From IMG/VR virus record IMGVR_UViG_3300046313_000283, positions 1 to 30,932 of that record: a DNA stretch of 30,932 bases. One strand, written 5' to 3'. Positions 28,283-30,932 of this stretch are shown one piece after another; position 1 is the stretch's first letter, and every line of letters starts with the position of its first letter. Origin of the DNA: a virus. The notes below the pieces were generated by a model. That model had not been told where the DNA came from and did not search any database. It worked only from the letters and a program-made list of their open reading frames with translations. The position numbers and the translations under genes were made by a program.

Positions 28283-30222
28283 CTTTCGCGCAGGGTATGT
28301 TTTCGATTGATCAAAAAGCAACCCCGGATCAGGTCGCCAAAAAGCGGGCAATGATTGCGGCGCTTATGCCCCGGTATGGGTCGGCCAAATATGTAGGCGA
28401 GGGTCTTGGGCAGTTGGCGCATGGCGTCATGACTGGCATTCAAAACCGCAAGTTGGATAAGGTCGAAGGCGAAGGTGCGGCGGGTGCGAATGATATTTTC
28501 AGCCGCTTGATGGGCCGTCAAGGCGCTGCTCAAGGTGGCGGCGCGGGGCCCATGTCGGTTCTCGGCATCCCGCCAGAGACAAGCCAGCCAATGCCAGCGG
28601 CGGATAGCGGCATGATCGGCGCGCAAGGTGGCGGCTCATTTGGGCTTCCTGCTGCGGATGCTGGCGGCATGCAAGGCGGCATGTCTATGCCCCCGCAAAA
28701 GTCTGGCGGGCTGGACTTCGGTGGTCTTGAGCAACAATATGGATTGCCAGCGGGCTATCTTGCCAACGTCGCGCAAATCGAAAGCGGCGGCGATCCAAAC
28801 GCGCAGAACCCCAATTCCAGCGCGGGGGGGATGTTTCAGTTTATTGACAGCACGGCCAAGCAATACGGTGTCACTGATCGGTTTGACCCGACGCAGGCAG
28901 CAAATGGCGCGGCGCGGCTGGCTGCGGATAACGCGGCTTCACTGCGCAAGGTCTTGGGGCGTGAGCCTACGGCGGGCGAGTTGTATCTTGCCCATCAGCA
29001 GGGTGCGGGCGGCGCGTCTAAGCTGCTGTCCAACCCTAACGCGCTGGCGTCTGCTATTGTCGGCTCTGAGGCCGTGCGATTGAACGGCGGCACGGACAAT
29101 ATGACGGCGGGCGAGTTTGCGAACAAATGGGTTAGCAAGGTAGGCGGTGGCCAAGGCGGCGAATACGCCCCGCCACAAATACCAATGACAGAGCTTTACG
29201 CCGCGATGCAAAGCCCGTGGATGAATGATCAACAGCGGGCAATGATCGGCTCGATGATTGATCAGCAAACCCAAGCCGCCGATCCTATGCAGCAAATGCA
29301 GATGCAAAAGGCGCGGATTGAGCTTGATCAAATGCAGAACCCCGGCGCGCCTAAGCCGATTGAGGTTGGCGGCGTGTTGCTTGATCCGACGACCTATCAG
29401 CCTATCTTTGATAGTCGGGTGCAGGCGGGCGGTGATGGGTTCACCCTCGGCGCTGGGCAGCAACGCTATGACGCGCAAGGCAATATGATTGCAAGCGGGC
29501 CTGAGGCGGTTGCACCCCGGCCTCTCAATCCGCAAGAGCGTCAACAGTGGGGCATCCCCGCAACTGACACCCGGCCATATGCGATTGAGTCCGGCAAGCC
29601 ACCGCAATTGATCGGCGGTGGCGGCGTTACGGTCAATAATGACATCGGCGGCGGCGGTAAGTTTGAGGAAGCCTTCGCCAAGGGGGATGCTGACACCGTT
29701 GCATCTGTTTACAATTCCGGCTTGTCTGCGCAGCGCAATTTGGGGCGGATTGATCAGCTTGAAGGGCTTTTGTCCCAGTCCCCAACCGGGATGCAAGGCG
29801 CGCTTGCACAGGCCGCTGGCGAATGGGGCATAAACACCGAGGGTCTCGATGCGGTGCAATCCGCGCAGGCTATTATCAACTCTCTCGTTCCTGAGCAGCG
29901 GCAACCCGGTTCCGGCCCCATGTCTGACGCTGACTTGGCGCTGTTTAAGCAATCGCTTCCCCGCATTATCAACCAGCCGGGGGGGAACAAGACCATCGTG
30001 GACACTATGCGGGCGATTGCTCAGTATGACGCGGAAGGGGCTTCCATCGTGCAGCGGCTTCGGTCTGGCGAGTTGACGCGCCCGCAGGCGTTTGAGGCGC
30101 TTCAATCCCGCGCTAACCCGCTTTCATCGGCGCAAGGCACAGCAGGCCAGCCAGCGCAACCGACTGGGGCGGGCATCCCTGACGATCTAACGCCTGAAGA
30201 AAAAGCTATGTTGGGGTTGTAA
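28279..30222 (+). CDS. Ejection protein with lytic transglycosylase domain (647 aa)
   Basis: It probably travels in the virion and opens peptidoglycan during DNA entry. Residues about 150-255 form an SLT-type transglycosylase: catalytic Glu168 in VAQIESGG, then SAGGMFQFIDSTAKQYG (181-197) and LYLAHQQGAGGASKLL. Gly/Met/Gln-rich flexible sequence precedes it (80-145). The long C-terminal part (about 330-647) alternates Gln-rich helices and Pro/Gly loops, as expected for a protein threaded through a narrow tail. The ATG overlaps the previous stop. No separate endolysin is seen in the window; this enzyme serves entry rather than release. Confidence 0.88.
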   Translation: MTFAQGMFSIDQKATPDQVAKKRAMIAALMPRYGSAKYVGEGLGQLAHGVMTGIQNRKLDKVEGEGAAGANDIFSRLMGRQGAAQGGGAGPMSVLGIPPETSQPMPAADSGMIGAQGGGSFGLPAADAGGMQGGMSMPPQKSGGLDFGGLEQQYGLPAGYLANVAQIESGGDPNAQNPNSSAGGMFQFIDSTAKQYGVTDRFDPTQAANGAARLAADNAASLRKVLGREPTAGELYLAHQQGAGGASKLLSNPNALASAIVGSEAVRLNGGTDNMTAGEFANKWVSKVGGGQGGEYAPPQIPMTELYAAMQSPWMNDQQRAMIGSMIDQQTQAADPMQQMQMQKARIELDQMQNPGAPKPIEVGGVLLDPTTYQPIFDSRVQAGGDGFTLGAGQQRYDAQGNMIASGPEAVAPRPLNPQERQQWGIPATDTRPYAIESGKPPQLIGGGGVTVNNDIGGGGKFEEAFAKGDADTVASVYNSGLSAQRNLGRIDQLEGLLSQSPTGMQGALAQAAGEWGINTEGLDAVQSAQAIINSLVPEQRQPGSGPMSDADLALFKQSLPRIINQPGGNKTIVDTMRAIAQYDAEGASIVQRLRSGELTRPQAFEALQSRANPLSSAQGTAGQPAQPTGAGIPDDLTPEEKAMLGL

Positions 30223-30224
30223 TA

Positions 30225-30932
30225 ATGGGTATCACCGACGAGCAATTCAAAGCAGCGGCGCGCAAGGCATATGAGGCGGGGGATGTTAAGACCGCCCGCA
30301 GTTTGCTTGCGCGGGTATCGAAGGCCCCCATTCAACATCAAGCCCCTGTAATTGGGACGGATCAGCGCGCGGCCAATGTAACAGCCAATGCAGATCGGCA
30401 GGCGCAAATTGACGCCGCCGCAATGCAGGGTATGGGAGCGCAGCCGACCAAGAGCTTTAACGACCAATGGGGCGAAAACTTTGCCAGAGTTTTGCAGCCT
30501 ATTGCAAACTTCGGTAATCGGGCGATGGAAAGCGCGACCTTTGGCGTTCTTGGCGATGAATATCGTGCCGCCGTCCAAAGTGTTTTGCCGGGGGTGGATT
30601 ATGAGGGGGCGCTTGCAAATGAGCGCGCGCAAGAGGCCAGCATGGGCTTGCCTGCCCAGATCGGCGCTGATGTTCTTGGCGGCCTTGCGCCAGGGAAGCT
30701 GGGCGTCAATCTAATGCAAGGTGCGTCTAGCCTTGGCGGTTCAGTGTTGCGCGGCATGGGCTTAGGCACAGCGGGCGGCGCGGCTCAGGGCTGGATGGAA
30801 GGCGAAGGCGGGGCTGATAACCGCGCGGTAGGATCGGCCATAGGCGGCACTCTGGGCGGCGTTATTGGCGGCGCGACGCCTCTTGTTGGCGCACTCGGTC
30901 GGCAGGCCGTTCGATCTGTGTCTGATTCCGCG
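30225..30932 (+). CDS. Putative internal virion / ejection protein, partial (first 236 residues)
   Basis: The frame is open from ATG 30225 to the right edge. The start (MGITDEQFKAAARKAYEAG, then DVKTARSLLARV) is a 'AYEAGD..TAR.L' pattern found at the head of many podovirus ejection proteins. Residues from about 140 on are rich in Gly and Ala with hydrophobic stretches (IGADVLGGLAPG; SAIGGTLGGVIGGATPLVGAL) that could insert into a membrane. Its position just after the transglycosylase fits a partner that builds the trans-envelope channel. The C-terminal part is missing. Confidence 0.82.
   Translation, partial: MGITDEQFKAAARKAYEAGDVKTARSLLARVSKAPIQHQAPVIGTDQRAANVTANADRQAQIDAAAMQGMGAQPTKSFNDQWGENFARVLQPIANFGNRAMESATFGVLGDEYRAAVQSVLPGVDYEGALANERAQEASMGLPAQIGADVLGGLAPGKLGVNLMQGASSLGGSVLRGMGLGTAGGAAQGWMEGEGGADNRAVGSAIGGTLGGVIGGATPLVGALGRQAVRSVSDSA

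Noticed and set aside
28939-30105. 388-residue minus-strand open frame opposite the ejection protein
   Set aside because: It is a mirror of a strongly coding GC-rich gene; the Leu/Arg/His-rich product matches no fold.
1-30932. Search for integrase, attachment sites, transposases, tRNA and rRNA genes
   Set aside because: No recognisable signature was found by eye in any frame; lysogeny can neither be claimed nor excluded from this window.

Overview
The window reads as one continuous stretch of a tailed-phage genome (or prophage) with podovirus-like organisation. Genes are packed wall to wall, with start/stop overlaps of ATGA, GTGA or TGATG type. There is a P22-like portal, a scaffold, a DUF5309-type capsid protein, a short-tail nozzle protein and large ejection proteins, and no tape-measure, sheath or tail-tube gene is seen. 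The moderately GC-rich composition and the small-protein families suggest an alphaproteobacterial host, perhaps Rhodobacterales. That is an inference from style, not proof. I see no integrase, tRNA, rRNA, CRISPR array or insertion sequence. Both ends cut through genes.

Layout. (1) 1-3649, minus strand: a leftward operon of eleven small genes, nearly all of unknown function, led by a pentapeptide-repeat protein. (2) 3650-3769: a divergent control region. (3) 3770-7414, plus strand: early genes, namely a Cro/CI-like HTH protein, small membrane and Cys-rich proteins, a DUF551-like protein, a RyR-domain protein, a DUF3310 protein, a RuvC-like resolvase and a possible ssDNA-binding protein. (4) 7416-9551: a primase-helicase fusion. 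A gene-free stretch with duplicated hairpins follows (9552-9782), a candidate replication origin or control site. (5) 9783-14866: accessory and regulatory genes, including a protein with an SSB-like DDEIPW tip, a remarkable Cys-triplet-repeat protein behind a structured leader, an N6-adenine methyltransferase-like protein and several small HTH, RHH or zinc-ribbon-like proteins. (6) 14971-15065: a late promoter and leader. (7) 15066-30932: packaging and virion genes in the order small terminase, large terminase, portal, three structural proteins, a small protein, scaffold, major capsid, adaptors, nozzle, GNAT acetyltransferase, S74 self-cleaving protein, lytic-transglycosylase ejection protein and a further ejection protein cut by the window edge.

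How it works together. The early rightward genes would prepare DNA replication and recombination. The middle block looks like a relay of small regulators plus DNA modification. The late block packages DNA through terminase and portal, builds the capsid on the scaffold, closes it with adaptors and nozzle, and loads ejection proteins that open the cell wall on infection.

The most unusual item is the gene at 10714-11547. It holds 44 uninterrupted Cys-x-x triplets and carries a C-terminal domain that is also found, behind pentapeptide repeats, in the first gene of the leftward operon (3152-3649). Its leader shows a promoter with a 16-bp palindrome, followed by sequence able to fold as a three-way junction.
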